From the NCBI GenBank assembly GCA_016296655.1, contig JAEDIW010000016.1:1-47581 (forward strand): a DNA stretch of 47,581 nt, given 5' to 3'. Positions 33,666 to 43,575 of this stretch are shown piece after piece. Both the position numbers and the translations under genes were made by a program. Source of the DNA: Treponema sp. Lineage in GTDB: Bacteria; Spirochaetota; Spirochaetia; Treponematales; Treponemataceae. The notes beneath the pieces were generated by a model. That model saw only the letters and a list, made by a program, of their open reading frames with translations, was not told the DNA's origin and made no database searches. The stretch's first letter is position 1. Every line of letters starts with the position of its first letter.

Positions 33666-33723
33666 ACGGCGAAGTCAAGGCTTTGAGCGGAAGAGTAATT
33701 TGACCTCGCCGTATTTTTTTTTT
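33666..33723 (+). terminator. terminator of the flagellar rod operon
   Basis: The stem ACGGCGA/TCGCCGT plus an inner GTCAA/TTGAC (one unpaired base on each side) is followed by A and ten T. It lies 29 bases past the flgJ stop. Confidence 0.85.
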
Positions 33724-33729
33724 CTGTCT

Positions 33730-33765
33730 GAAAAAAACTGGCAGAAAAAATGGTTTACTGCCAGT
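33730..33765 (-). terminator. terminator of the addBA-lipoprotein operon
   Basis: On the minus strand ACTGGCAG/CTGCCAGT with a 13-base loop is followed by seven T. The upstream arm lies in the last codons of the lipoprotein gene. It faces the flagellar terminator, so the two operons end tail to tail. Confidence 0.8.
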
Positions 33766-34249
33766 CAAGTTTTTCTGCAACCAGATATGAGCGGGTAATT
33801 CCCTCAGAATCTTCCTTTACAATAAAAGTTCCTTCAACCTGAATTTCTGTAAGGTTTGCAGGAAAATTTATGCTTTCACTGCCTTTTAAAATATCAAAAC
33901 CGACAGAGCAGCAGCCTGTGTTATCCTTTACAAGCACGCATTGAAAAATTGAACCTTTGTCTGAATCTGAATTTTCATAGAAAATTCCATTCATCTTTAC
34001 ATGGACACCGTTAAATTTTTCTGCTTCCATAAGCATGTTGTAAACCTGAGCGTAGACAATTGCAGAACTTAGTTGGGTTAAGTCTATGTTCTGCGGCATT
34101 TTTTGAGAAGCAGAACAGGCAGAAAAGATTGCCAAAGCAGAAAACTTCAGAAATGTATGAGATACTTTTTTCAAAATCTGCCTGGAAAATAGTCTTGAAA
34201 TCAGCCTGAAAATCAGTCTGTGCAGATAAAAGTTTGTCATTTTAGTCAT
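33755..34249 (-). CDS. putative lipoprotein of unknown function
   Basis: A 164-residue protein with an unusually long, basic N-terminal region followed by a hydrophobic stretch (TFLKFSALAIFSAC) with Cys at about residue 45, a loose spirochaete-type lipobox. The mature part (VHVKMNGIFYENSDSDKGS, then CVLVKDNTGCCSVGFDIL) looks like a small beta-rich, possibly OB-like, domain. I do not recognise the family. The ATG overlaps the addA stop (ATGA), so it is co-translated with the recombination genes, though a direct role in repair is not implied. The true start could be further in. Confidence 0.65.
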   Translation of the reverse strand: MTKMTNFYLHRLIFRLISRLFSRQILKKVSHTFLKFSALAIFSACSASQKMPQNIDLTQLSSAIVYAQVYNMLMEAEKFNGVHVKMNGIFYENSDSDKGSIFQCVLVKDNTGCCSVGFDILKGSESINFPANLTEIQVEGTFIVKEDSEGITRSYLVAEKLDWQ

Positions 34250-37200
34250 AAGTCTGAGATGTCCACCGCTTTGCCGTAGCGCAGGTAAAAAAGAATTGTT
34301 TTTACACTGCTTTCAGGCATCTGAAAAATTTCTGAGGCTGCCTGTTTATAACACTGCTGCTGTGGCAGGTATTTTTCAGGCAGGATTTTTTCGTCAGTTT
34401 TGTAATCTATAATATAAATTGTTCCGTCCTGCGCTTTAAAAATCAAGTCCATTATTCCCCGTACGATTTTGCCGCCCGTATTGTGCATGAAATTAAATTC
34501 AGCTTTATGGAAAGTTGAATTCTGCAGAAGAATTCCACATTCTGACTGGGCAAAAAGTTCTGTCATTTCAATGCATATTTTGGAAAGGGCTTCAAAATGT
34601 TTTTTTCCAAGCGAAAGCTTCAGTTTTGAAGGAACTGAAAAATCTGCTGTCGAAAGAACGCCGCTTTTTATGCGTTCAATGTTGTCTGCAAAAAATTCAA
34701 GGTAGGCATGGGCCAGCGTTCCAAAATCGTTGAATCCAAAATTTTCTGCTGAAGTTTCCAGCAGGAGTTCGGTCAGTTGAGGAAAATGATTTTTTCCGCT
34801 GTATGCTGCCTGTGAGTGCAGTTCCGATTCGGCAAGTTCCAGGGAAGCTGGGGAAATATAATGGGATTCCAGAGTTTCTTCTTCTAGAATCTGTGCATTT
34901 TTGTAATTTTCCATGGCTTCCCTGATGAATTTCTGCTTTTCCTGACAGTTATTTTTTCTTCCGTTGTTCCTGGATTTGAACAGTTCTGTCCTGTGAACCG
35001 GCATTATTGAATAAAAGTCAAACATCGGCCTGACTTCTGCATCGTTTGCAAAAGTTACCTGCCCTCTGGAAAATTCGCTGTCTGAAGAGATTTTCGGGTA
35101 GTAATGTTTCAAAACTTTTTTGAGGCAGCCGTCAATTGCCGTGCTTTTTGCGCTTTTTGGTTCAGAAAATGAGCCTGTAATGTAGGCTTCCTGTTCTGCA
35201 CGGGTAAGGGCAACGTAAATAAGGCGTCGGAATTCAGCATCTTCCTTTCTGGAGTTTTCTTCTGCTTGAATTTTATAAAAATAATTTGAATTTGTTCCTG
35301 AAAGGTTTGCCGTTACTCCGTATTTTTCGCTATAGTAGACCGTTTCTGCTTCAGTTTTGCCAGTTGGATTTCCCATGCAGCCGTACACAAAAACTACAGG
35401 AAATTCAAGTCCCTTACTTTTGTGGATTGTCATGATTTTTACGGCATTTGTCTGCTCCATAGGATAGCTGATTTTTTCTATGTCAAGTTCAGAATCTTCT
35501 GCAAAAGAGGATTTTTCTTTTATCTTGAGTTGTGCCAGCTGGTCGACAAAAAATGAAAGAGTTTTGCCGCTTTCGTCTGCCTTTCGTGCAAGTTCAAAAA
35601 GCAAATCATACTGTTCTGCGTAAAGGGAAACATTTTTATTCCATGCAGTTTCAAAGCTGTAGCCATACTGATACCATAATTTTGAGATGGTTTGTGTAAG
35701 TGGATGGCTTAAAGCAAATTCTGTAAATTCTTTTTGAAGATTTATGGCTGACAGATATTTTTCTCTTTCTTCGCTTTCAAGAAATGCCAGTAAAGCTTCT
35801 GAAATTTCAGCGTTGTCAGAAAATTCTGCATTTTCAGAATTTTCGGCCTTGTTAAGAAATGAAATTACAGTTTCCATGGTATTTTTTTTCAGGTTTGCAA
35901 AAGGTGATGTGTAAAAAGCTGCCAGGGCATTTCTGTCAGAAGGGTAAACACACAGCCTCAAAAGACTGTAGATGTCGTTTACTACAGCTTCCTGAAAAAT
36001 ATTTTTCTGAGCGTCAGTAGTGTAGGGGATTCCCGCACGATTTAAATACTTTGTAAGTTCCCTGCGGTGAGTTCGTGATTTGTCCAGAATTGCAATGTCC
36101 TTGAACTGTAGTTTCCTTACAGAAGTGTCCTGTGAATTTTTTGAATATGCTCCGTCGGTTTCTCCTGTAAGTTCAAGGATTTTATTTGCTATAAAAAAGC
36201 AGATCTGGTCATGGTCTGAAATAAATGCATCTTTTGAGCTTTCTTTACCCAAGCCCGTTGATGCTCTCTGGGAAAGAATATTTTCAACATTTGAATTGTA
36301 AATGCAGAAATGAACCGGTGTTTCTACACCCTCATTAAATTTTACTTCCAGATTTTTCAATGCTGCATTTTTTTCTTCAAATGAGGCTGCAAAATTGTCT
36401 TCAGGTTTTTCAGGGAAAATCCAGTTTTCAGGATTTCTGTCATTTTCATCTGTCCTTGCCTCAATTTTTACAATTTTTCCGTTCTGTTCGTCGTATCCGC
36501 CAAAAATCTGGTTGAAAGCATTCAAAAGAGTTTTGCTTGAACGATAATTAAAGACCATCTGCAAAGGTTCAACATTTAAGTCCTGAGACAGCTGCTTGAA
36601 AACCGAAACATCTGCACCGCGGAATTTGTAAATTGACTGCTTGTCGTCGCCAACAAAAAACAGCTTCTGCTTATTGTCATTCAGCAGAAAAAGCAAATCC
36701 CTGTTTTTATTGTTGTTGTCCTGAAATTCGTCAATCATTATTTTCTGACAGGAATTTCTTTCCTGCTGCAAAAGGTCGGGGTTTTCCTGCAGGGCTTTAA
36801 GTGCAAGCTCTGTAACATCGCTGAATGACAGCTGACCTGTCCGCCTTTTACTGTCGTTAACCTGTGCAAGAAAAATATCCAGAAGCCTGAAAAGCTCTTT
36901 GATTTTTTCAAATTCAAGCAGATAGCTGGCAATAGGCTTGATTTTATCGTTATAAATTGCAGGAAGCCCCTGTTTTTTATTGAACAGAGCCTGTAAGGGC
37001 CTTGAATATCCAGAAATATTTTGCGGAAAATTGCATTTTGCAATCCAGTCTGAAAAAATTTTCAGGTTTTCCAAAGTTTCTGGGGATTCAATGTTTTCAA
37101 GCGTCAACTTTTCTGGCTGAGGAATTTTTTTAAGAATTTCTGATTCTTTAAATCTGTCTAAAGGAAGAAATTTTTTGAGTTCTTGAAAATATGGAGAATC

Positions 37201-37920
37201 TTTTTTTTGATTGTAAATTGAAAAGGCTTCTTTCACAATTGAAGCAAGAATGTTGTCAAACGAAAAATTGCCTTTAGCAGTGAAAATTTCATTCCATTTT
37301 TCAACAAGCAGTTTCCGCTGATTTTCAAGCTTTGACTTAAAAAAATCTTCAGGAGAAGCAATTGAAGTGTATTTCAAAACGGTTTCCGCAAAAATCTTTT
37401 TTGCTGCATGCTGAATTTTTCCAGGAGGTGCAAAAAACTGTATGGCAGGATTATTTCTTTGCTCCAGAACAAACGGCAAGGCAAGGTTTTCAACTGCAGA
37501 AGCACTGTCCGTACTTCCTGTAGAAAAATTCGGCCTGATTCCGTATCTGTTTGCAATCTGCCGCACAATTGCTGAACAGTAGGAGTCAAGAGTTTGAATG
37601 CGTGCCTGTGAAAAGTCGGAAACTGCCTGAATTGCCCTTTGTTTTTCAACTTGCGGAACTTGCGGATGCTCTGCAAAAAAACTGAGAATTTTGTAAATTC
37701 GGCTGTACATTTCTGAAGCGGCCTTGTCTGTAAAGGTTAAAGTCAAAATCTGGTCAACAGGAATGTTTTTGCTCATTACAAGCCATGCAAAACGTGTTGC
37801 AAGAACCTGAGTTTTTCCTGAACCTGCACCGGCAGCAACTATTGTATTGTCTTGCGTACAGCAGGCTTTTTTCTGCTGGGCATCAAGTTTTCGTTCTAGT
37901 AAGTCAAGATATTCGTACAT
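34246..37920 (-). CDS. addA: AddA-type helicase-nuclease subunit
   Basis: A 1224-residue UvrD-superfamily helicase with a C-terminal nuclease. Walker A is VAAGAGSGKTQVLATR (near residue 30), Walker B MIDEFQDNN, motif III GDDKQSIYKFRGAD, and motif V MTIHKSKGLEFPVVFVYG. The C-terminal PD-(D/E)XK site reads GIMDLIFKAQDGTIYIIDYKTD. With AddB it should resect double-strand breaks and load RecA. The frame starts with TTG at 37944, but GGAG precedes the ATG at 37920, which I use; it then lies 1 base past the addB stop. Confidence 0.92.
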   Translation of the reverse strand: MYEYLDLLERKLDAQQKKACCTQDNTIVAAGAGSGKTQVLATRFAWLVMSKNIPVDQILTLTFTDKAASEMYSRIYKILSFFAEHPQVPQVEKQRAIQAVSDFSQARIQTLDSYCSAIVRQIANRYGIRPNFSTGSTDSASAVENLALPFVLEQRNNPAIQFFAPPGKIQHAAKKIFAETVLKYTSIASPEDFFKSKLENQRKLLVEKWNEIFTAKGNFSFDNILASIVKEAFSIYNQKKDSPYFQELKKFLPLDRFKESEILKKIPQPEKLTLENIESPETLENLKIFSDWIAKCNFPQNISGYSRPLQALFNKKQGLPAIYNDKIKPIASYLLEFEKIKELFRLLDIFLAQVNDSKRRTGQLSFSDVTELALKALQENPDLLQQERNSCQKIMIDEFQDNNNKNRDLLFLLNDNKQKLFFVGDDKQSIYKFRGADVSVFKQLSQDLNVEPLQMVFNYRSSKTLLNAFNQIFGGYDEQNGKIVKIEARTDENDRNPENWIFPEKPEDNFAASFEEKNAALKNLEVKFNEGVETPVHFCIYNSNVENILSQRASTGLGKESSKDAFISDHDQICFFIANKILELTGETDGAYSKNSQDTSVRKLQFKDIAILDKSRTHRRELTKYLNRAGIPYTTDAQKNIFQEAVVNDIYSLLRLCVYPSDRNALAAFYTSPFANLKKNTMETVISFLNKAENSENAEFSDNAEISEALLAFLESEEREKYLSAINLQKEFTEFALSHPLTQTISKLWYQYGYSFETAWNKNVSLYAEQYDLLFELARKADESGKTLSFFVDQLAQLKIKEKSSFAEDSELDIEKISYPMEQTNAVKIMTIHKSKGLEFPVVFVYGCMGNPTGKTEAETVYYSEKYGVTANLSGTNSNYFYKIQAEENSRKEDAEFRRLIYVALTRAEQEAYITGSFSEPKSAKSTAIDGCLKKVLKHYYPKISSDSEFSRGQVTFANDAEVRPMFDFYSIMPVHRTELFKSRNNGRKNNCQEKQKFIREAMENYKNAQILEEETLESHYISPASLELAESELHSQAAYSGKNHFPQLTELLLETSAENFGFNDFGTLAHAYLEFFADNIERIKSGVLSTADFSVPSKLKLSLGKKHFEALSKICIEMTELFAQSECGILLQNSTFHKAEFNFMHNTGGKIVRGIMDLIFKAQDGTIYIIDYKTDEKILPEKYLPQQQCYKQAASEIFQMPESSVKTILFYLRYGKAVDISDL

Positions 37921-37921
37921 T

Positions 37922-40915
37922 TCAGTTGTCTCCAGAAATTTCAAAAGTTTTGCGGCAGATTGAAATAAAGTCGCATTTTGTACATTCTTTAAAAGGATTC
38001 AAATCTTTTCCCGGCAGAAAATCAAGTTTTTCTGTTTTTTCTGCAAAAGTTTTTGCAAAACTATGGAAGCATTTGAGCGTATTTTCATATTTCTCAGGGG
38101 AAATTCCGCTGGAAAAAGCTGCACTGTCAGCTGCATTTTCGTTTAGAACCTGTGAAAAAGTTTTGTCCTTGATGGAAAAAAAACTGACCTTTGAAACTTT
38201 TGTTCTGGCATAGTTTTTATTCCACAGGGTAACATAAACAGGCATCTGAAAATTTTCCATCGGAAATTTTTCAGGTTCAGAAAAATCTGGCGGAACAATT
38301 GAAACCTTGTTGTCTGGAATGGAGCCTGAAGAACTTTTGTAGTCAATTATTGCAACATCACCGTTATCGCTGGACAGAATGCAGTCAACCTTGCCTGAAA
38401 AATAAAAGCTTTCAGAATTTTCATCACCAGATTCATTTTCACCGGCCCTGCACTCAAGCCATTTTTCGGCATCGAAAACCGTGAAGCCCCCAAAACTCTC
38501 ACCTTCTGTTTTTTCAGGTGGCATGCAGAATTTGTGCAGGGCATCCATAATCATGGCAGAATAGGCTTTTACCTGAGAGTTTAAAACTGTCATGGCAATC
38601 GGACTGCCTCTGATGTTTCTGTCCGCATCGGTAAAGGCTTTTTGCGTACATTTTATGACAAGCTGAAGAATTGCCTCTTCGTCCTGAAAAATTCCGTCAA
38701 TGTCTGTATACGGAAGCTTTTTGCCTTTAAAATTTTTCATAAAAAGTTCAAGAATTTTGTGCAGTATGTTTCCATAATCAAATGGCGAAAAAAGCTGCGA
38801 GTCAAGAGAATCTTCCTTTAGCTCAAGAATTGAACTGTAAAGCCACTTGCGCGGACATGGGAAAAATTTGCTCATGTCTGAATAAGTTATGTGGATTTTG
38901 TCAGCTGCAGATGCTGTTCGTGAGTATTTGCTGCGCCCTTCTTTTAAAACGCTGTCAACAGCCTTTTTGACAGGCTCATTTACATGGTATTGCTCAGGCT
39001 GCGCAAGAGAGGTTTTTGCCCAATGTTCAAAGGCTTTTTTCTGTCTTTCGGTAATTTTTTCAGGGAATTTACCGTCTCCATTCAAAAAAAGTTTTTCATT
39101 AAGCACAAAATCTTCTATTGAATGTTCTGCTTCTGCAGCTTCATTTTTCTTTTTGTCTGTAAGAAAATAACTGTGAGGAATCGTAAAGCCTGAAAAACTC
39201 TGTTCTGCGGATGAAAAAAATGCAGTATTTTTTGCATAAAGCCTGATAAAAGCCGTGCTTGCATAGTCGGTTTCCTGAATCCCCAATGCCCTGCGTTTTT
39301 CCTTGCTCAAAAAAGAGAGAATTCTGCCTGGAACAGTAAGAGCTTTCTGACTTGCATTCAGTACAAAATTAACGTCAAAAGCCGAAACTGCGGCAACCTT
39401 ATAGTTGAAAATTGAAACGCCTTCAGTTTTATGCTGTTTCTGGTAAGTTTTTTCCTCCAGCTCGCTTACAAAAAAAGCAAAAGGATTTTGCAGATGTGCC
39501 TCAAATGAACTTTCAATGTCTGTAAGCTCTGCTAAAAATGAAAGGCAATGGCCCAAAATCAGATTTGCATCTTCGCTGAATTTTTTTTCGTCTAAAAAAT
39601 CGGACTTAAAAGTGAACCATGCCGTCTGAATTTCTGCAAATGTTTTTGCCGTACAGAATTTTTTTACATCTGCTTTCAGTGTTTTATAAAAAATCAATTC
39701 GAGTTCTGTTGTATTGCCAGTGTTTCCAGCTTGCAAAGCTTTTTCCCAGGAGTCGATTGTAAAACTTTCAGGGCTGTCCTTGTAGCTGCACAGGCATTTT
39801 CTGAGACAGCCTTCGCGCACAAGGTTTTCTCCAAGTTTTTTTTCTTTCCAGGGAATGTACATGTCCGTAAGCATGGAACGCACGCTTTCGTAAGAAAATT
39901 TACTGTCATAACAGTCTCTTATCTGAGTGAAAATCTGACCTGCCGAGTTGGTACACAAGGAGCTTCCTGCGCGCATTACAAAAGGAATGGCATAAAGTGA
40001 AAGTTCGCGCTCAACATAAGGCTTAAAAATTTCGATTTCAGGAATGTTTACTGCTATTTTATTCCACGGGATTCCCTGCTTTTCATGAAGTTCACGGATT
40101 TTTAAGGCAGTTTTCCTAAGTTCAGTCCTTGCGTTAGTGTAGGATATTATCGGTGGATGTTCATTTTGATTATCCAGCTCATTTAATGCTTCCTGAGCTG
40201 ATTGTGCATACGCATTTTTGGCAATGAAACTTATGATTTCAACATTTTCAGAGTTTTCGAGAATATTTTTGTAGTCCGTAAAGTCTTCAAGAATTTCAGG
40301 AAAAAACAGTATGAATTTTGTGTTTGAAGTGGAAAAATCGATTTCTTCCCAGGAAGGTTCAAAAAGCTGATTTTTTTCAAGAAAATCAGAATACTGGGCA
40401 TAAAGCGTCAGAAAATCCTGATTTTCTCCGTCTTCCAGCGAATTTTCATCAAGAGATCTGTCCGCTGCATCAAATTTTTTTTTCCAGTTGCCAAGAGAAG
40501 GCAGCAGTCTGGCAATCCATGAACCAAAAGAATCCGAGGTTTCAGAAAATTCTGGCGAAATAATCGTAGTAAAAAGCCCTTTGCCTTCGTTTTTTACCGC
40601 CTGCCTGTTTTTTTCGATTATCTGCATTGCAAAAATTTTTCTCAGCAGAGACGGAACAGCATTGAACTGCTGCCGGCGGATTTTTATGCTAGAGCCTTTA
40701 AAATTGTCCCAGGCAATGAACCTTTCTGTTGCAACAGCCTTTATATGTGTACTTGTAATGATTTGTTCAGCCCATGTATTTGCGTCAATATCTGTCGGAA
40801 AAACAAAAACAGAGTTTTCATTTGTTATGTTTTTTAAGATTGTGTCCTGAATCAGGGTAAAAATTTTCCCATAAGGCTTGTTCTGAGATGTAAAAGAACT
40901 TTCAAAATTTTCCAT
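37922..40915 (-). CDS. addB: AddB-type exonuclease subunit with iron-sulfur nuclease domain
   Basis: A 997-residue partner of AddA. The C-terminal nuclease has ITYSDMSKFFPCPRKWLYSS and GKVDCILSSDNGDVAIIDYKSS. An upstream Cys in FPCPRKW and the CTKCDFISIC cluster at the end form the AddB-type [4Fe-4S] staple. The N-terminal half is diverged, and I see no Walker A P-loop, unlike Bacillus AddB, so the helicase fold is probably inactive, as in RecC. The frame opens further upstream, but the ATG at 40915 follows an extended -10 box (TGCTATACT) by 8 bases and gives a plausible N-terminus. It faces murC with only 47 bases between the starts. Confidence 0.85.
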   Translation of the reverse strand: MENFESSFTSQNKPYGKIFTLIQDTILKNITNENSVFVFPTDIDANTWAEQIITSTHIKAVATERFIAWDNFKGSSIKIRRQQFNAVPSLLRKIFAMQIIEKNRQAVKNEGKGLFTTIISPEFSETSDSFGSWIARLLPSLGNWKKKFDAADRSLDENSLEDGENQDFLTLYAQYSDFLEKNQLFEPSWEEIDFSTSNTKFILFFPEILEDFTDYKNILENSENVEIISFIAKNAYAQSAQEALNELDNQNEHPPIISYTNARTELRKTALKIRELHEKQGIPWNKIAVNIPEIEIFKPYVERELSLYAIPFVMRAGSSLCTNSAGQIFTQIRDCYDSKFSYESVRSMLTDMYIPWKEKKLGENLVREGCLRKCLCSYKDSPESFTIDSWEKALQAGNTGNTTELELIFYKTLKADVKKFCTAKTFAEIQTAWFTFKSDFLDEKKFSEDANLILGHCLSFLAELTDIESSFEAHLQNPFAFFVSELEEKTYQKQHKTEGVSIFNYKVAAVSAFDVNFVLNASQKALTVPGRILSFLSKEKRRALGIQETDYASTAFIRLYAKNTAFFSSAEQSFSGFTIPHSYFLTDKKKNEAAEAEHSIEDFVLNEKLFLNGDGKFPEKITERQKKAFEHWAKTSLAQPEQYHVNEPVKKAVDSVLKEGRSKYSRTASAADKIHITYSDMSKFFPCPRKWLYSSILELKEDSLDSQLFSPFDYGNILHKILELFMKNFKGKKLPYTDIDGIFQDEEAILQLVIKCTQKAFTDADRNIRGSPIAMTVLNSQVKAYSAMIMDALHKFCMPPEKTEGESFGGFTVFDAEKWLECRAGENESGDENSESFYFSGKVDCILSSDNGDVAIIDYKSSSGSIPDNKVSIVPPDFSEPEKFPMENFQMPVYVTLWNKNYARTKVSKVSFFSIKDKTFSQVLNENAADSAAFSSGISPEKYENTLKCFHSFAKTFAEKTEKLDFLPGKDLNPFKECTKCDFISICRKTFEISGDN

Positions 40916-40962
40916 ATTCAGAAAGTATAGCATAAAAAAAGCCAATCGGCTATTATAAATCC
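40916..40962. promoter_or_regulatory. compact divergent promoter region of addB and murC
   Basis: Only 47 bases separate the two start codons. Toward addB the minus strand has the extended -10 TGCTATACT, ending 8 bases before the ATG. Toward murC the plus strand has TATTAT (40951-40956), 6 bases before the ATG. Neither gene has a ribosome binding site, and the -35 boxes are poor. Both messages would be leaderless or nearly so, and the two promoters must overlap. Confidence 0.6.
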
Positions 40963-42552
40963 ATGACATCAATAGAATTACCAGAAAAACTTTATGGCGT
41001 GCATATACATTTTGTCGGCATCAAAGGAACCGGCATGGCAGCCCTTGTAGAAATACTTTCCAGACAGGGAGCTGTCATTACAGGCAGTGACGTAAGCGAA
41101 CATTTTTACACAGATGAAGTTCTTGCAAAAGCCGGTGTAAAGGTTTTGCCATTTTCTGAAAAAAACATAACATCGGAAATTCAATATGTAATTTATTCTT
41201 CGGCATACAGCCCTCAGAAAAATCCAGATTTAATGGAAGCTCAGCGACAGAAAATTCCCATGCTTCTTTATTCTCAGGCACTGGGCTGCCTTTCTGAAAC
41301 AGCATATTCCTGTGCCGTTTGCGGTGTCCATGGAAAAACTACAACTACTGGGCTTGCAGGCTCGATTATTTCAGGGCTTGCACTTCCCGCACAAATCCTT
41401 GCAGGCAGCCAGATAACATCGTTCGGCGGTAATTGTACTTTGACAAATGAGGCATTTCTCCAGAACCTCCAGAAAAATCGTAAAATCATGGCAGAAAAAT
41501 CCTGCATGACAGATGATACAGACGAAAAGCAAATCTTTATTGCAGAAACCTGCGAATATCAGCGGCATTTTATGTCCTTCAGCCCAAAAAAAATCATCCT
41601 TACAAGCGTAGAAAGTGACCATCAGGATTATTACCCGACGTATAATGATATACTAAACGCTTTTGTTGATTTTATCTGCCGTCTGCCTGAAAAAGGTCAG
41701 CTCATTTACTGTGCCGATGACTCAGGCGCTTGTGAAGCGGCCATACTTGCAAAGCAAAAACGTCCAGACATTTGCCTGATTCCTTACGGCGAAAAGGCTT
41801 CCGCACAAGAAGGCTACCGGCTGCATGTCGGCAATGTAGAATCTGCCTGCCAGAATTTTTCAATTGAAGGCCCCGATTCTTTCAAAGGCTCTTTTAAGCT
41901 TTACGTGCCAGGCCTTCATCTTGTAAAAAATGCCTGTGCTGCAGTCGCCTTAAACTGCGAACTTTTAAAAACACATGGACTGAATCCTGCAGAATATGCT
42001 GAAAAAATGGCAGAAGGTGCTGCAAAATTTAAAGGAGGCCGTCGCAGGAGCGAAGTTACAGGCATTACAGAAAATGTTCACGGCGATTCTGTCGTGTTTA
42101 TTGACGATTACGGCCATCATCCGACGGCAATCCGCACAACTCTTGCAGGCTACCGGGAGTTTTACAAAGGACGAAAAATCATTGTTGATTTTATGTCGCA
42201 CACTTATTCCAGAACAGCCTCACTTTTTGACGAATTTGCCTTCAGCTTTGATGAAGCTGATGAAATTATCTTCCATAGAATATATTCATCGGCCAGAGAA
42301 AATGCAGATGATTTTTCTGTAACAGGAGAAAAACTGTACGAAAGGGCAAAAGAAAAATACCATGAAAAAATTCATTATTTCAATGAAATCATGGATTCCG
42401 CTGACTTTCTTGAACAGGAATTGAATCAGAAAGCCGGAGAAAAATATCCGGAAGGCTATCTTTTTGTAACAATGGGTGCAGGTGACAACTGGAAAATCGG
42501 CCGCTCATTGTTTGACTTGCTTCAGAAAAAAAAGCATTCAGATTGCCACTAA
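40963..42552 (+). CDS. murC: UDP-N-acetylmuramate-L-alanine ligase
   Basis: A 529-residue Mur ligase that adds L-Ala to UDP-MurNAc in the cytoplasm. The UDP-binding N-terminus HFVGIKGTGMAALVEIL, the ATP loop VCGVHGKTTTTGLAGS and the family motifs ETCEYQRHFMSF and DDYGHHPTAIRTTL are all present. It is about 60 residues longer than E. coli MurC, partly from an insertion near residue 175. There is no ribosome binding site before the ATG; see the divergent promoter entry. Confidence 0.93.
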   Translation: MTSIELPEKLYGVHIHFVGIKGTGMAALVEILSRQGAVITGSDVSEHFYTDEVLAKAGVKVLPFSEKNITSEIQYVIYSSAYSPQKNPDLMEAQRQKIPMLLYSQALGCLSETAYSCAVCGVHGKTTTTGLAGSIISGLALPAQILAGSQITSFGGNCTLTNEAFLQNLQKNRKIMAEKSCMTDDTDEKQIFIAETCEYQRHFMSFSPKKIILTSVESDHQDYYPTYNDILNAFVDFICRLPEKGQLIYCADDSGACEAAILAKQKRPDICLIPYGEKASAQEGYRLHVGNVESACQNFSIEGPDSFKGSFKLYVPGLHLVKNACAAVALNCELLKTHGLNPAEYAEKMAEGAAKFKGGRRRSEVTGITENVHGDSVVFIDDYGHHPTAIRTTLAGYREFYKGRKIIVDFMSHTYSRTASLFDEFAFSFDEADEIIFHRIYSSARENADDFSVTGEKLYERAKEKYHEKIHYFNEIMDSADFLEQELNQKAGEKYPEGYLFVTMGAGDNWKIGRSLFDLLQKKKHSDCH

Positions 42553-42621
42553 TCTGCATTTTTTAGCATAATTTGCATTGGCAAAATTGAATTGGAAAAC
42601 CCAAAAAAAAAGAGGAACAAT

Positions 42622-43491
42622 ATGAACAGCATGACAGGCTATGCCTTTAAAGAATCTGCCAGTGAGCAGATGAATATTTCAGTTGAAATAAAATCCGTGA
42701 ATTCGCGGTATCTGGATCTGACAATTAATCTGCCACCCTATTTGAACAAACTTGAAAACCGCCTGAGAGCGCTCGTAATGCAGAAAATTCAGCGCGGAAA
42801 AGTTGACATTTACATAAAAGTCAAAAATTTTACATCTTGCGAAACTGTAACTGCCGATGTTGAAGCCGCCAAAGCCTTTTACAGCGCACTTAAAAATGTA
42901 GCAGAAGCAATCGGAAAATCCACAGAAGACATTCCGCTTTCACTTGTGATAGCCCAGAACGGAGTTTTAATTGCAGAGCCTCAGTACGACGTTGAAAAAT
43001 ACTGGAAGAATCTTGAACCGCTTTTTGCCGATGCACTTGAAAACTTTCTTGCAGACCGCCGCCGTGAAGGCGAAAATCTTGCAAAAGATTTGTTTGAAAA
43101 ACTTGCAAAACTCGACGAATGTGCTGCTTTCTTTAAAAACTGGCAGCCCAAAATGGAAGGCTTTTTCAAAGATTTAATCACCAGAAAATTCAATGAACTT
43201 CTAGGCGATGGGGCAGACCAGCAGAGAATCATGACAGAAACTGCCGCTATGCTCGTAAAATACACAATTAATGAAGAAATTGTCCGCCTTCAAAGCCATC
43301 TGCAGGCTCTTCGCAACGAAATGACGCAAAATCCCGTACCCGGCAAAAAAATGGACTTTCTCTGTCAGGAAATTAACCGCGAAATCAACACAATCGGCAG
43401 CAAAAATCAGTTTACAGAAGTTGCAGCCATGGTAATTACCGCAAAAGATTCCCTGGAAAATATCCGCGAACAGGCAAGAAATGTAGAATAG
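42622..43491 (+). CDS. yicC: YicC-family endoribonuclease
   Basis: A 289-residue protein. It opens MNSMTGYAFKE, the near-invariant start of the YicC family, and ends with the DUF1732 segment EINTIGSKNQ, TEVAAMVITAKDSLENIREQ. E. coli YicC is an RNA-cleaving enzyme linked to RNA turnover; the role here is inferred from family. GAGGAAC precedes the ATG at 42622; a TTG further upstream is rejected. It follows murC by 69 bases on the same strand. Confidence 0.92.
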   Translation: MNSMTGYAFKESASEQMNISVEIKSVNSRYLDLTINLPPYLNKLENRLRALVMQKIQRGKVDIYIKVKNFTSCETVTADVEAAKAFYSALKNVAEAIGKSTEDIPLSLVIAQNGVLIAEPQYDVEKYWKNLEPLFADALENFLADRRREGENLAKDLFEKLAKLDECAAFFKNWQPKMEGFFKDLITRKFNELLGDGADQQRIMTETAAMLVKYTINEEIVRLQSHLQALRNEMTQNPVPGKKMDFLCQEINREINTIGSKNQFTEVAAMVITAKDSLENIREQARNVE

Positions 43492-43575
43492 TTTTTCTTC
43501 GGGCGTTCCAGACGGTCTTTTTCAAAGCCCGTCTGTCAGGCCATCCGGGGTTCCGCTTTTTGCTCCATTCGGAAA

